DNA of 64,000 nucleotides from Monocercomonoides exilis (Eukaryota > Preaxostyla > Oxymonadida > Polymastigidae), in assembly GCA_001643675.2 (NCBI GenBank), contig LSRY02000015.1, positions 884,001-948,000 of the forward strand, given 5' to 3'. A program made the position numbers and the translations under genes. Below the pieces are notes generated by a model. The model searched no databases, was not told the DNA's origin, and was given only the letters and a program-made list of their open reading frames with translations. Position 1 is the first letter of the stretch, and each line of letters opens with the position of its first letter. This document shows positions 46,221 through 57,273 of this stretch, piece after piece.

Positions 46221-47909
46221 ATGACTCCTTTGTTTTGGATCATTCTAATTTTGTTTGGAGATGTTGATGCAACGAAACACAAGGCGAAAAAAGAATCTAA
46301 AAAAAGGTACTTGAGTTTACCACAGATGGATAATTATTGGATGGAGCTGGGATTTGTTGTTGTGATTGGAGTATTTCTTGCTTTTTACTTCTGGGGAAAG
46401 CGTAGAAACGAAGAAATAGCAAGTGAGGTGTTTCTTGAAATGCAAAGTATTCTGCAAGAACAATTTGCACTTGTTGGAAACAATGTAGACATAAATGTTT
46501 TCAAGGTATTTCAAATTCGAATTATCTTTTTGTACATTTTTCATTTATTCTTTAGGAATCGCATAATGAATTTCATATTTATGGATCAGGAAGGAAAAAT
46601 ATACAATCTTTTGATTTGTTCCTTCAAGTTTGCAATTATATTCGATCTGAGTTTTAAAAAATATCTAACTTTTCGATATAGCTTCTTCCAAGACAAGATC
46701 TCATTGGATTTATCTTCGCAAAATTTTCATCTTTAACAGACAAAATTGTATTTATTTCTTCTTATGTGTTAAAAATTCGTTTAATGATATTTTTTACCAT
46801 CTTTTGTTATTTAGACATTTAATACACAATTCGATGATAACGTTGCACCATTCATTCTTCTTATTGCACGCAGAGGAGAGGAAGCTAAATTAAGAGAAGA
46901 AAGACAAGAAATTCGCCAATTTACTCCAGAGCCGCCTTCATTGGATGAAATAAAAGCCGAAACCAATTCCTCATCAGCTTCTCGTTCATCTGATCTTCCT
47001 CCTTCGTTTCCTCCACAGATGGTCTCCGCCCCAGAGCATCCGCTATTACTGCGAGAGATGATGAAAAGAGGGTTTGGAGCAATTGGAGATGAAGGAATTC
47101 ATTTGATAAGATTCTTGTGCACAGATGATCCATTCCATGCTCGTTACACCGTAATGAAAGCAAACGAAAGCCAGCAAAATCCAACTTCTGCATCATCGTC
47201 TTCCTCTTCTTCAGCACAAGATGCAGAGAAAGAGAATGCTAAAGAAGGCGAGAAGAAGGATGTCCCGAAGCCTCCAAGCGCTTTTCCTCAGCGCCTGAAC
47301 ATGGAGCTTACAGTTCGTTTGCCAGTATACATTCTTCATTCACACAGAACAAGAGAACTCGCTAAGGAGCTTGCAAAACAAGCAAGACAAGCTAAAGAAA
47401 TGGCAAAAGAAAAGAAAGAAGTGTCAAATGAACAAGAAGAGAAGAAGGAGAAAACAGATAAAGAACAAACAAACGATGCAGAGGTTTCATCGCAATCACC
47501 TGCTCCTTCCTCTTCTCCCTCGCCATCACCTTCTCCTAATCCATCTCCATCACCTTCTCCTTCTCCGTCTTTGCTGTCTGCGTCATCCAAACAGAATAAT
47601 GGTGGTCATCTTGTGACTCGCCTCGCTTCCATCTTTCTGTCACTTGCTGATTCAATTGCTGAAAACCCACTTCCTCGTGACATCACAGCAAGGGCGTATG
47701 CAAACAGACAGATTGCGAAGGAGCAGCTTAAGAAAGACGAAGCTAAAGCGAAGGAGGAAGAGGAAGAAAAGAAGAAAGCAGAGAGAAAGAGGAGAGAAGA
47801 TGAGAAGTTTATGAAGCTGTCGCCAGAAGAGCAGAGGAGAAGAGAGGCGAAGATGGCAAAAAGAGAAGCGAAAAAGAACCAAGTCATGAAGATGAAGGCT
47901 TATTCTTGA
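46221..47909 (+). CDS. CCDC47: CCDC47 homologue (PAT complex, ER membrane)
   Basis: Four exons: 46221-46505, 46556-46627, 46682-46765 and 46815-47909. The introns are 50, 54 and 49 nt and all phase 0. The product is 511 residues; human CCDC47 has 483. It has a signal peptide (MTPLFWIILILFGDVDA), one transmembrane helix (MELGFVVVIGVFLAFYFWGK), then the luminal-to-cytosolic order known for the family: EEQFALVG-like segment, ESHNEFHIYGSGRK, RQDLIGFIFAKFSSLTDKI and TFNTQFDDNVAPFILLIARR. The tail is the diagnostic basic helix ending EAKKNQVMKMKAYS. CCDC47 with Asterix forms the PAT complex, which chaperones transmembrane segments beside the translocon. A Ser/Pro-repeat insertion (about residues 360-390) is lineage-specific. 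Confidence 0.9.
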
Positions 47910-49598
47910 CTGTGACAATTCATTTTTTTCCAGAAACTGTTTTATCAAAACAGGATTATTCAATCTTCTCTTTCGATTGCTTCATCAAATAAATAAATAA
48001 AAATATTTTTCAAAATTGAAAAAAAAAAAAAAAAAAAAACAGAAGCTTATATTTTTTTGCGAGAGTTGCTCATAATTCAATAAATTAGTCACTTCAAATT
48101 GAAAAAAGAAAAATTGGTGTAATGAAAATCAAATTCGAGAACACATTGAAGCGTGCTTGAAAATTAAATAACAATTAAATAAAAATTTAACAAAAGAAAA
48201 GAATAGAATAGAATAGTAATAAATTCGTCGGTTTGAAGTTTCAAATTAAATTAAAAAAACAAAAATAAAATAAAATAAAATAAAAGAATTGCTTTCCTAA
48301 AAAACAGGAATTAGACCAGAGTAATTGACAAATATGGAGTGTCACTTGCAAACGATACATGGGGCAAGCTTTTGGAATACAACACATAACATAACACTAC
48401 TTGACATGAACTGTGAGTTATGAATTATGAACTGTGAACCGTGAATGGGCAAAGATTTGACAAATGAATGTTTCCCCCATTATCAGGAGAAGGTTCTAAC
48501 AAGGACGTTAGAATTTAGATATCACACATAACAACATTTTGATGAAAAAAAAAAAAACAGATTAAAATCGCAAAAACAATTTGAAAAAAATACCTCTGAA
48601 AAATTCTGTTGAAAAATTCTGTTTGAAAACATGAAATTCAACGAAATGAAAATGGAACAATAAAATACATTTGCAAGCAACAACTCCAAAAGCAAAAGAA
48701 AAAAAAGATAAAATTCCCAACAATTTTATTTTTGATGATGTGACATTAGGCAAATGAAAAATGACTTCATCCTTTTTCAGTAAAGAAGAGTCTGTTGATT
48801 CAAAAAGAAAAGAAGAAGAAGAAGGAAGAAGGAAGAAGAAAGAAGAAGAAAGAAGAAGGAAGAAGAAAGAAAAAGATAAAAAATAAAGTGAAATTAAAAA
48901 AACAGAAGTTTGAATGAGAAGGATGATAATCATCAGAAAACACAATCCGATAAAAAATGGCAACTTTTGAGCAATATGAACGTTTTTTTTGAATTTCTTC
49001 AAACAAACGAACGAATGATTGGAAAAGGAAAAAAATGGGGGAAAAATGTAATAAAAATAAAACACAAGTTAAAATAAAAACAAAAAATGAACAGCAAGCC
49101 TTCAAATATCTTAAAAATTTGGAAAATACAGTTATTTCAAATAAAAACCAATAAAAAAACAAACACGACGAATGAAATAGTGTAGTCGTGCTAACTTCAA
49201 CAAAGGAAGTAGCAGACAGAGAGATAATGGAGGCAACAATGAAAAAATAAAGCAAAGAAAAATAAAATAAAATATTAAATTAAATAAAATTAAATAAAAT
49301 GATAGGACAAATGACAAAGAAATAACATTATCAGCCAAAAATATAATTCCGTTTGCTTTCGCTTTCAAAAACTTTCAAAAGCCATATTATGCACCGAGAG
49401 AGCTAATGAACAATAGAAAAAAATGATAGAAAAAAAAGTGAGAGAGAAATGATAGAAATAAGAGAGAAATAAAAGAAAGAGTGATAATATTAAAACACAT
49501 TAAAAACAAAAGAGTTTTTAAAAAAAATAATATAAAAGATGAGCAAAAAAAAATGTTTCATCTTTTTTTTGTCAAAGTACTACTCTCAAAAACAATTT
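47910..49598. other. AT-rich convergent intergenic region, no gene seen
   Basis: Contains AATAG and AAAAT short repeats near 48200-48285 and GAA/GGAAGAA repeats near 48805-48870. A GC-richer island at about 48330-48510 carries partly repeated ATGAACTGTGA/ATGAATTATGA words but shows no fold or frame I can support. Minus-strand Phe/Ser-rich frames over 48.5-49.3 kb are artefacts of A-rich DNA. Confidence 0.5.
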
Positions 49599-50885
49599 TC
49601 ATTCTTTCCTTTTCTTTCCTCCGCTCCCCAACCTCAAACTCAAAACTTTCTCCTTCTCTCTCTCTCTTTTCCCCATCACATACGATATCGACCATATCAA
49701 AAACACAGCTGTAATCAACAGAGAACACGTGACCCACTGCATAGAATTGAAGAAGTTGGACAGCTGATCCATCGTTTCTGTGCCTGTCAGGGCAGACGTG
49801 ATGCCCAGCGCAGCAGTCACGCCAGCAATGAAGAGAATGATGTAGAACAACAAGGCGGACACGAAGTCAGATTCTGTTAAAATAAAATTATTAAAATATT
49901 AAATAAATAAATAAAGAAAGAAAGAAAGAAAAGAAAAAATGGAATTTGAAATGCGGATGCGAAGAAGAAATACAGAGAATGAGAAGTTAATTATAAAAGA
50001 AAAGCAAAGCAAAGAAAAGAAAAGATAAGAAAAAAGTTCAAAATATTGTTTGATTTTTGAAGTTATGAAAACAAATTGACAAATAAATGAATACAAATTT
50101 GAGCACAAAAGGAAATAAAATTTTCTTTAGCATACGTCTGAACAGATCGTTATGTGCGCCTGCTGCATCTTTCTCTCCCTTTTTGGGCTTCTTTTTCTTT
50201 CCTGGTTCTTCCTCTGAATACGAAGAACTCAAACTGTTGGAGCTGCTAAATTCACTGCTGGATGAACTTTCACTTTCAGACGATGAAGATTCCGCTTCCT
50301 TTTTCCCCTTGCCTTTCCCCTTTCCTTTTCCTTTCCCTTTTCCTTTCCCTCCCTTTTTCCCCTCTTTTTTTCCTTTCTTTCCTTTCTTCCCTCCTTTCTT
50401 TTCTTCCTCTTCCTTCTTGTCTTCTTCTTCTTCTTCTTCTTTCTTCTTCTTCTCATCTTCCGGCGGTTCCTTCACCGATTTCCCTTTAACTCCTTCCTCC
50501 GCTTTCTCTTCAGCCGCACTGCCAGCAGCACTAGCACCAACAGCAGTTGCAGCAGCAGCAGCAGCATTAACAGTCGCAATCGTCGCAGTTGTCTCCTTCG
50601 GCTTCACCATCTGCGTCGACGCCAACGTTGCTGTGAGCGGGCGTGTGCCTGTCGTTGCTGTCAATGGCAATGTGCTTGTGCTTGCACCTGTGCCTGTGAG
50701 TGTTGTCGGAGCCCTGCTTAGCAACGATGACTCAGTCATCGCAGACGAGCGGGAATCGATTCCTCCTGCTTCTCGCGATTCTGCATCCAGGCCTAAGCCT
50801 TGATACTCATCCAACTCCGCAAAAGTTGACGCTGGCGGATTAAACTGCACCTGTTGGGTGGCATTTGCAGCCAATTCATCTACCG

Positions 50886-50944
<59 letters not shown>

Positions 50945-51561
50945 AGAATCATCTCACTTAGTGTTATGAAAAATAATAAAAAATGGAAACCTGCTCTCCA
51001 TGCTTCGGAGCTTAATGGCTCAATGTACCAGGATGTTATCCATTCTTCAGTGTGAACAACAACATTATGAATATGAACTCGCCTCGCTACAAAAATAGAA
51101 AATTGATGCATTCATAAGTTAAATAAAAATAATCAAACTTCCAATTGTGATTCTTCGCTCATCTGTGAAACTTAAGGCAGTCTCAATATCATAAACTTGA
51201 GAGGAACGTCCTTGCAACCAAGGATCATCATTCGGTTTTTCAAACAGTATCTAATCGAAACAAAAAAGTTAAAACAATTAATCTCTTTTCGTTAACAAAA
51301 TAGTTGTAACATGCTTTTCCATAGAATGTTTCTGGTGAGTAAACTCTGCAAGCTTTCACAATCTTTGCTGCTGCTGCTTCTGTTGGTTCTGTTGAAAAAT
51401 CTAAAAGCGAGCTATCCAGCTGCAAATCTTTTGTATTAAAAATTTTTTATTTTTATTTTTTATTTTTTTTTTAAAAAATTATTGTGCAATCAAACCAGGC
51501 AGGCAATATGAAATATGTGACAAGTAAAATTGAAGTCTTCTGGGACCTTCAAGTGAAGCAT
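49599..51561 (-). CDS. Unrecognised six-exon membrane protein
   Basis: Exons 51561-51496, 51419-51297, 51250-51139, 51086-50991, 50879-50136 and 49873-49599 join in frame to 471 residues from an ATG (MLHLKVPEDFNF). The introns are 76, 46, 52, 111 and 262 nt. The first half is globular (SPETFYGKACYNYFILFEKP, DDPWLQGRSSQVYDIETALS, VHTEEWITSWYIEPLSSEAW). The middle is low-complexity: Thr/Ala-rich, then Glu/Lys, then a GKGKGKGK run and a Ser/Glu stretch. The last exon has two transmembrane helices (ALLFYIILFIAGVTAALGIT and WVTCSLLITAVFLIWSISYV) and a basic tail. I do not recognise the family. The first exon could alternatively be read in another frame joining exon 2 at 51427, so the N-terminus is the weakest part. 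Confidence 0.65.
50886..50943 (+). repeat. 58-nt poly-A tract inside an intron
   Basis: An uninterrupted run of 58 A lies in the 111-nt intron (50880-50990) of the minus-strand gene. On the sense strand it is a poly-T tract ending six bases before the TAG acceptor. The exact length may be a sequencing estimate. Confidence 0.9.
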
Positions 51562-51941
51562 CTATTAATAATAAAAATCATTGATTTCAATTTTCTCTAA
51601 ACACAGCACAACACGAAAAGACAAACCAAAAACATCCATTGGTAAAAATTATGGGAAGTATAAATGAATCAATGCAAAAATGAGTGATATTTTGAAAACA
51701 AAAACAAAAAAATTATACAAATTGTAATAATTAAATAAACATAAATGCGCCAGATAATCACTTATTAGCTAATTTAAACTAATGAATCACACAAAAAAAT
51801 AATAAATCGAAAAATTTTCATAATTTTGAAAGTTCAATTTTTCCGATATAAATACAGTTCATAAATAAACAAAACAATACAAAAGACTTTTATGAACGAA
51901 AATTTCCTCAAAACCACAGCAATTAAATAAAATAACGAAAT
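51562..51941. other. AT-rich intergenic region
   Basis: Upstream of the membrane protein gene and downstream of the cyclin gene. No frame or motif beyond A/T-rich sequence is seen. Confidence 0.5.
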
Positions 51942-54175
51942 TCAATGTTCTGATTCAGAGTGGAAAGGTAAATACGTTATGGATGCCCTAACAGATTGAA
52001 AAGGAAGAGAAGAAGAGGAAGAAGAAGAAGAAGAAGGATGTGAAAGAGGAAGTGAAGAAGAAGAGGAAGAGGAAGAGGAAGAAGAAAGCGAAGGGTACAT
52101 GTCAGTTGGAAAAGAAGAGAAAGGAGAAGGATGTGACTGGACAGCTGGAAGCGAAGGAAGGGTGGTGGGAGGATGAGACAGGGAATCCGGAAAAATTGTT
52201 GGCGGATAGGCAAAATTGACAGGGTGGCGGTTGACAACAATGGGCGATGACTTCATTGGATCTGAAGAGGAGGAGGAAGAAGAAGAATTTATAGAAGAAG
52301 AAGAAGATGACGATGATGATGAAGAAATCGGTGGAAGATACGAAGAAGAGGCATTCGAGGCGCGGGAAGAAGAGAAATACGGATGGTGAAAGAGGCCAAT
52401 TCCTGATCCATCGTCTGTTTCAATGTCACTTTCGCTCATTCTCTCATCATTTGCATTCACTTTTGCCATCTGCTGGTTTTGATGCTGATTTTGATGTTGA
52501 TTTTGATGCTGAAATGCTTCTTGTGTCATCACATTCTCATTTGTCTGCTCGTTTTGCAGCACATTTTCTCTTAAATTCTGCATCTTGCTGCCTTCGCTCC
52601 TTCTCTCTCCAATGCCGGCAAAATTCATTACATTATTATTATTATTTATATTATTATTATTCCCCTTCAAATTCCCTCTATTTCCCTCATTGTCTTCTCT
52701 ATTCGAAAGAGAAGAATCAAATTCTCTTGTTTTTGTTGAGATAAAACCAGAACGGCGGGTTGGGTCGTTTTCATCAGCGGTTGACTGTGAAGACAGCAGT
52801 GCAGCTGAAGAAGAGGTGGCAGAAGAGACAGAAGGAAGAGAATTAGAGAGAGAAGTGAGGGAAGAAAGAGAAGAAAGAGAAGGAAAAACGGAGGCGCCGG
52901 CAGCGGGGAAAGGTTTGATTGGATTGGATGATGAAGATGAGGATGGAATGGAAGGACCTGTTGATAATGGATTATCTGAAGAAGATGCTGAAGAAGAAGA
53001 GAATGGATATGAAGAAGAAGAAGAGGAAGAGGAAGAAGAAAGAGGAGCATGAAGCGATTGCAGAGAAAGCGGAGGCGGGAGGAAAGAAGGCGGAAGCGAA
53101 GAGGACCTGCCGCTGACCGCCGATGAAGACACAGCAAAATCAGAGAGATATTTTGGATGTGCACTTGATGAAGCAGATACACTGACTGTTTCTGAAACGG
53201 GCGGTGTTGGCAGGGCAGCAGGGCGCTGCTCAGAAGAAGGGCAGTGGAATATAAATAACGGGCCCCAGCGCTCTGGCACTCCCAGTGATCGGACAAACTC
53301 TGTTTCGTGCTCCAATACTTCACACTTTCGAAAAATGGACAAAGTGAATTAATTCAAATAAATACAAGAGAGTGCGCATAATTTAATTAGGAAGAGAAAA
53401 AGAATAAATAAAATATGCTTATGAAATATATAACTTGAATTAGAGTTCACACATTATCATCCATCTTCATGTTCAGCCATATTTTCTTTAGATCATAGTA
53501 CACTTCTCGATATGTCTCTGCAGTGACAATTACAGAATAATCAATTTCCTCGAGAAACAATCTTTCCATTGCAGCAAGTTCGGAAAGAGAAAATTTATCC
53601 TTTCCACATCTTCCGAAGCTTCGAGTTGAACAAGAAATGTCATCCCACACTTTTGAGGCAATCATAATTCCAACAAAAACGATTCTTTCCCAGTTTTCTT
53701 GAGTAAGATGCATCCATGGGACAGATGAAAGCAATCTTTCAACATAAATAAGGCAAGCGATGAGACATTCAGGCTCAACTTGCGCTCGACGAAATAAAGA
53801 ATGAATGAATTTGTAAATATCAAAAAAGCTTGGAGAAAAACGCTCAAAATTCGATTGAAGATTTTCCATGATATCATTCGGATGATTTGCAGGCTGCTGA
53901 AAAATTTCCATTCTCTTATCCGGGAAAACAAGAGGAGGAGATGATTCAATTTCTTTTGATGTTTTCAAAAGAATGCCATAGAAAGCAGCGGCAACTCCAT
54001 GAACAGTTTGATTTAAGCTCTTTTGATTTTGCGGATGTGGAGGATCAGTACCAGCCGTGTAAAAGGTGGTCTTCCTCATGCGAAAAACCTTGAAAACAGA
54101 AAACTGTAATATTGATAAGCTAAATGCATAAATCAAAAAAAGATACTGTTCAACTTTAAAAAAATCCGAATTCAT
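51942..54175 (-). CDS. Cyclin-Y-like cyclin with long Ser-rich tail
   Basis: Two exons, 54175-53453 and 53324-51942, join in phase 0 across a 128-nt intron (donor GTGTGA, acceptor GAAAG), giving 701 residues. The cyclin box lies at about residues 120-235: FFDIYKFIHSLFRRAQVEPE, CLIACLIYVERLLSS, NWERIVFVGIMIASKVWDD, SLSELAAMERLFLEEIDYSV and YREVYYDL. The RIV...ASKVWDD and MERLFLE motifs and the spacing are those of the cyclin Y/PHO80-type group. That group activates PCTAIRE- or CDK14-type kinases rather than driving the cell cycle directly. The 460-residue second exon is mostly Ser with Pro, Asn and a HQNQ repeat, and is probably disordered. The first 30 residues include a hydrophobic stretch (LFLIYAFSLSILQFSVF), or the true start may be MRKTTFYTAG further in. 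Confidence 0.88.
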
Positions 54176-54526
54176 TGGGTGTGCGGAAAATTAGTCGCGC
54201 AGGAACATAAAATACTCCAGCATAAAAATTAAATATGCGCATCTTGATCAGATTTTTTTAATGAAATCCAAACCACAAAGAACGACATTTCACATCAGAC
54301 AAATAATTACAAACAAGAAATTTAAACAATTGTGTATTGACTCTCAGGCATTTATGTTTTCGCCAAAAGCTGAAAATGTGCTTGTTTGAGATAATTTAAT
54401 TCTATTTGTTTTTTTCTTATTTCTAGTATCATTTATATGTAAATATAGACAAGCTAATGTTATACATTTTTAGGTTAAAAAAAATAACTGCTTGTTAAAA
54501 AAGTTTACAAATTGATAAATCCTTGA
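54176..54526. other. Intergenic region upstream of the cyclin gene
   Basis: These 351 bp lie between the cyclin start and the 3' end of the next gene. No gene or recognisable motif is seen. Confidence 0.5.
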
Positions 54527-56647
54527 TTACTGCTTTGAGACTGGCTCAAACTGCTGATACAATTTTCCCAATCCCACCGACAAGCCGATGTATTTTGAGA
54601 ATGAAGCGTGTTCGCGCACCCACTGTTGTGTTGCAGGAGAACCATATTTGTACATATTGATAAGGATTCCGAGACCAACCTTGTAAACATTCAGATCAGA
54701 ATGCCTAATAATTGAGAGGAAGAAGAAGAAGAAGAAGAAGAAGGGAAGAATTGTGAGTTAATAAAAACAAAAATTGAGTTTATATGAAAATAAAAATCAA
54801 TGTTTATCAAAGAAAATAATAGCAAATCAAACTCCAAATATCCCAGAATGACTTTGTCAAATCCATCGCTCAACAGCAGCTTGTGATTCTGCTCACACAT
54901 AAACAGCCCACTCAGCCCTCTAAGCGCATCATTTCTTTCATATTCACTCAAAGTTCTGTCTTCAATATCAATTTTCAGCTGCTTCACCGCTGGAACGTAT
55001 TCACTCGTGATCGGCTCAGCTGACTGAATCTGCATCAGCAGCTGCATCGATCTGATCCTCAGCTCATTCAACTCCACATCGTTGCCAATCAGATCCTTGA
55101 TGATATAAAGCAAAAACGTCTGCGCATAGAAGTAGTTCATAATCTGCCAGAAGCAGAACTTCCCTGTCTTCTCTCCCACGCACCCTTCGACGGCTTTGCT
55201 CAGTACAAGCAGCCCGTTCACACAGTCCTTGTTGACTGCCCAGCCGTACCTGTCCAGCCCACAGCAGAACGCCTGCACCACATTCGCCTCCAGAATCTGC
55301 TGCAGCAGCTCTCCCCGCCTGTCTGTCGCATGCTGCCCGATGCGGCACACGTTGAACAGAAGGCGGAAGGACCACATATCCACATTGGGGAAGGCGTGTG
55401 TGTGAGGAAGAGAAGTCAAAGAGGCTGCGACGGCGGGGATGCCGCTGCTCAGCACCTCTCTGAGAGACACGAAGCACTTGTACATGAGCGTATTCACCAG
55501 CTTCATGCACGTGTTGATGATGCGGCAGACAAGCGGTGCTGGCTCAGGGATGCGGGGAAGTGTGGCTGTTGGGGAGAGAACGGCAATTGCGGCAGTTGGA
55601 GAAGAGGAAGAGGGAGAGGTGGACGATGAGGCAGAGAGAGAAGATGCGTTTGTGGGAATAACAGGGAGATTCTTCACTCCCATTGAGGATGGATCTTCCT
55701 CTCTTTCTCTCTGCTTTTTCCCTTTTCTTTTTGGCTTGGCTTTTGCTGGAGCTGCAGCTTTTTCTTTTTCCATTCTTTCCTTTTCGGCCTTTTCTTTTTC
55801 AATTTTCTCTTCCTCTTCCTCTTCTTTTTTGGTCTTTGCTTCAAATCCAAAAGGTACCTTTGGCAATGGTGGTACAAATCGCTTCAATGTGCTCGCAACG
55901 CCTTTAAGCAATCCTTTGTTCAACAACCACTGAATAATTGCAGCTGGCTGTGTCATAATAGCTTGATCCAGAATGCCCAATGCAGTATCCACATCTTTTG
56001 CTGGAGCCTGAGGAAGGCTAAGAGCTTCGAGACATCTCTGAGGCGGCCATTGTTTTTTCAATTCGTCTTTCATCTCAAACACAGGGAAAGACAAACGATC
56101 GGCTATAGTTTTTTTGGGTGGGGTTAAATCTACTGGCCTTGGTATTGTTGGTCCTGGAACGTACAATGGAGTGTTAGAAATCGGAATAGCAGCATATGAT
56201 GGAGCATTTGCAGTCTTATGAGTTTTTTCAAAAGGCACGTATTGTCCAAATACAATTCCGCTTGCACAGAATGCAATATCATCTGAGTCATGACTGACAA
56301 ATTGAATGATGGATTTTTTGAGAGAAATCAGAGAAGGACGAAGAGAATCATTTTTCCACAATGCTTTTGTTAATTGAAGTAATTTAGAAATTTTCTGTTC
56401 TTCAGCTTTGCTTTCTTCAATAAGTTTTTTAAGTACTTTAATTCCATCCGACTTTTTGAGCATATTTAAATTGATTTCATTTGTGGCTATCAGATCGATC
56501 AATTTTTCAGATGCATTTGAAAATTCGTCTTGTTTCTATAATAATGCAAAAAGTGCGAAATTTCATAATATGCAACACATAACAAAGATGGCAAACTTGC
56601 AATTTATTAAGAAATTCACAAAATAATTCAGTTGTTTCTGAACTCAT
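54527..56647 (-). CDS. Unknown helical-repeat (ARM-like) protein
   Basis: Three exons: 56647-56597 (MSSETTELFCEFLNKLQ), 56535-54833 and 54704-54527. They join in frame to 643 residues across introns of 61 and 128 nt, both with GTTTG donors. The product is largely alpha-helical and non-membrane. Residues near 190-240 include RCLEALSLPQAPAKDVDTAL. A highly charged, then Ser-rich insertion (EEEEEEKIEKEKAEKERMEK onward) splits the protein. The second half has ARM-like paired helices, such as MWSFRLLFNVCRIGQHATDR, VNGLLVLSKAVEGCVGE, SEYERNDALRGLSGLFMCEQ and LNVYKVGLGILINMYKYGSP. No specific family recognised; a scaffold or binding role is the default inference for such repeats. Confidence 0.75.
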
Positions 56648-56871
56648 TCCCTGTTCAATAAAAATAAGTCATCGATTAATTAAATCATCAAATAAAATAT
56701 AACATTAAAAAAGCAATTTGCTAAATGAAAATATTCATTAAAAAAATTTATTCACACTATTAATTAAAAGGAAAAATCTTTTTTCAAGATCATCAAAATA
56801 TTATTTGATTTTTTTCTTTAAAAAAAGAATGTTGTTCTTGTTCATATCATTTAATTCACACACTGTGCGGT

Positions 56872-56892
56872 ATATTCACAGAGAACGGGGCA
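56872..56892 (+). repeat. Left terminal inverted repeat of the 408-bp element
   Basis: Perfect 21-bp core, the inverse of 57253-57273, containing CACAGAGAACGGGGCA. Confidence 0.95.
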
Positions 56893-56928
56893 AAAAAATT
56901 TCAATGAAAAAAATAATAAAAAACACAG

Positions 56929-56935
56929 AAAAAAA
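56929..56935 (-). terminator. Pol III terminator (T7) after the tRNA-like gene
   Basis: Seven consecutive T on the minus strand begin two bases after the last base of the tRNA-like terminal helix, as expected for RNA polymerase III termination. Confidence 0.55.
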
Positions 56936-56937
56936 GA

Positions 56938-57024
56938 GCTTTGGCAGGAGTCGAACCCCCGACCTTTGACCAACGGAATATCAATGGTCGAGGTAGCTAC
57001 CGCTTGCGCTACTCGAGCCAAAGC
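56938..57024 (-). tRNA. tRNA-like gene, 87 nt, isotype unclear
   Basis: On the minus strand GCTTTGG and CCAAAGC form a perfect 7-bp terminal helix. Next to it is a T-arm with a canonical B box, GGTTCGACTCC. TAGCGCAAGCGG matches the A box (TRGCNNAGYNGG) at all but two positions. Other possible helices are GACCA with TGGTC as an anticodon-like arm, whose loop of 12 nt is too long, and TCGAG-TAGC with GCTA-CTCGA around the D loop. Thirteen bases precede the A box T where a tRNA has seven, and the A-B distance is about 10 nt too long. It may therefore be a tRNA with an unusual intron, a decayed tRNA, or a tRNA-derived Pol III unit. I could not assign an anticodon. Confidence 0.5.
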
Positions 57025-57252
57025 CCAGCTTTATTTACTTATGACTCAACTTAAACCTGGCTAAACCCTAACCCTAAAAATCCAAAAAAGATCAAGTTTT
57101 TTTGAGTGCTAACTCTAAAATGAAGAGCGGGAACATAACCCTAAACCCAAGATCTGTTACGCTAACCTTAAAACCTAAACCAATCAATTAATACAGTGAT
57201 TATTTTGGAATTTTTACCCTAAAAATAAAAAAATACTTGGTCAGATCAAAAC

Positions 57253-57273
57253 TGCCCCGTTCTCTGTGAATAT
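57253..57273 (-). repeat. Right terminal inverted repeat of the 408-bp element
   Basis: Perfect 21-bp core, the inverse of 56872-56892, containing TGCCCCGTTCTCTGTG on the plus strand. Confidence 0.95.

Noticed and set aside
48345-48510. GC-richer island as an RNA gene
   Set aside because: Repeated words are visible, but no stable fold, promoter boxes or terminator could be found.
50087-50803. 238-codon plus-strand frame rich in Phe, Pro and Ser
   Set aside because: It is antisense to the Lys/Glu-rich exon of the membrane protein, whose exon chain is in frame.
54176-54526. Separate small exon between cyclin and helical-repeat genes
   Set aside because: No frame of useful length with splice sites could be found.
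56938-57024. Selenocysteine tRNA (length 87 nt fits)
   Set aside because: No TCA anticodon lies in a plausible anticodon loop, and the A and B boxes and T-arm are of ordinary type.
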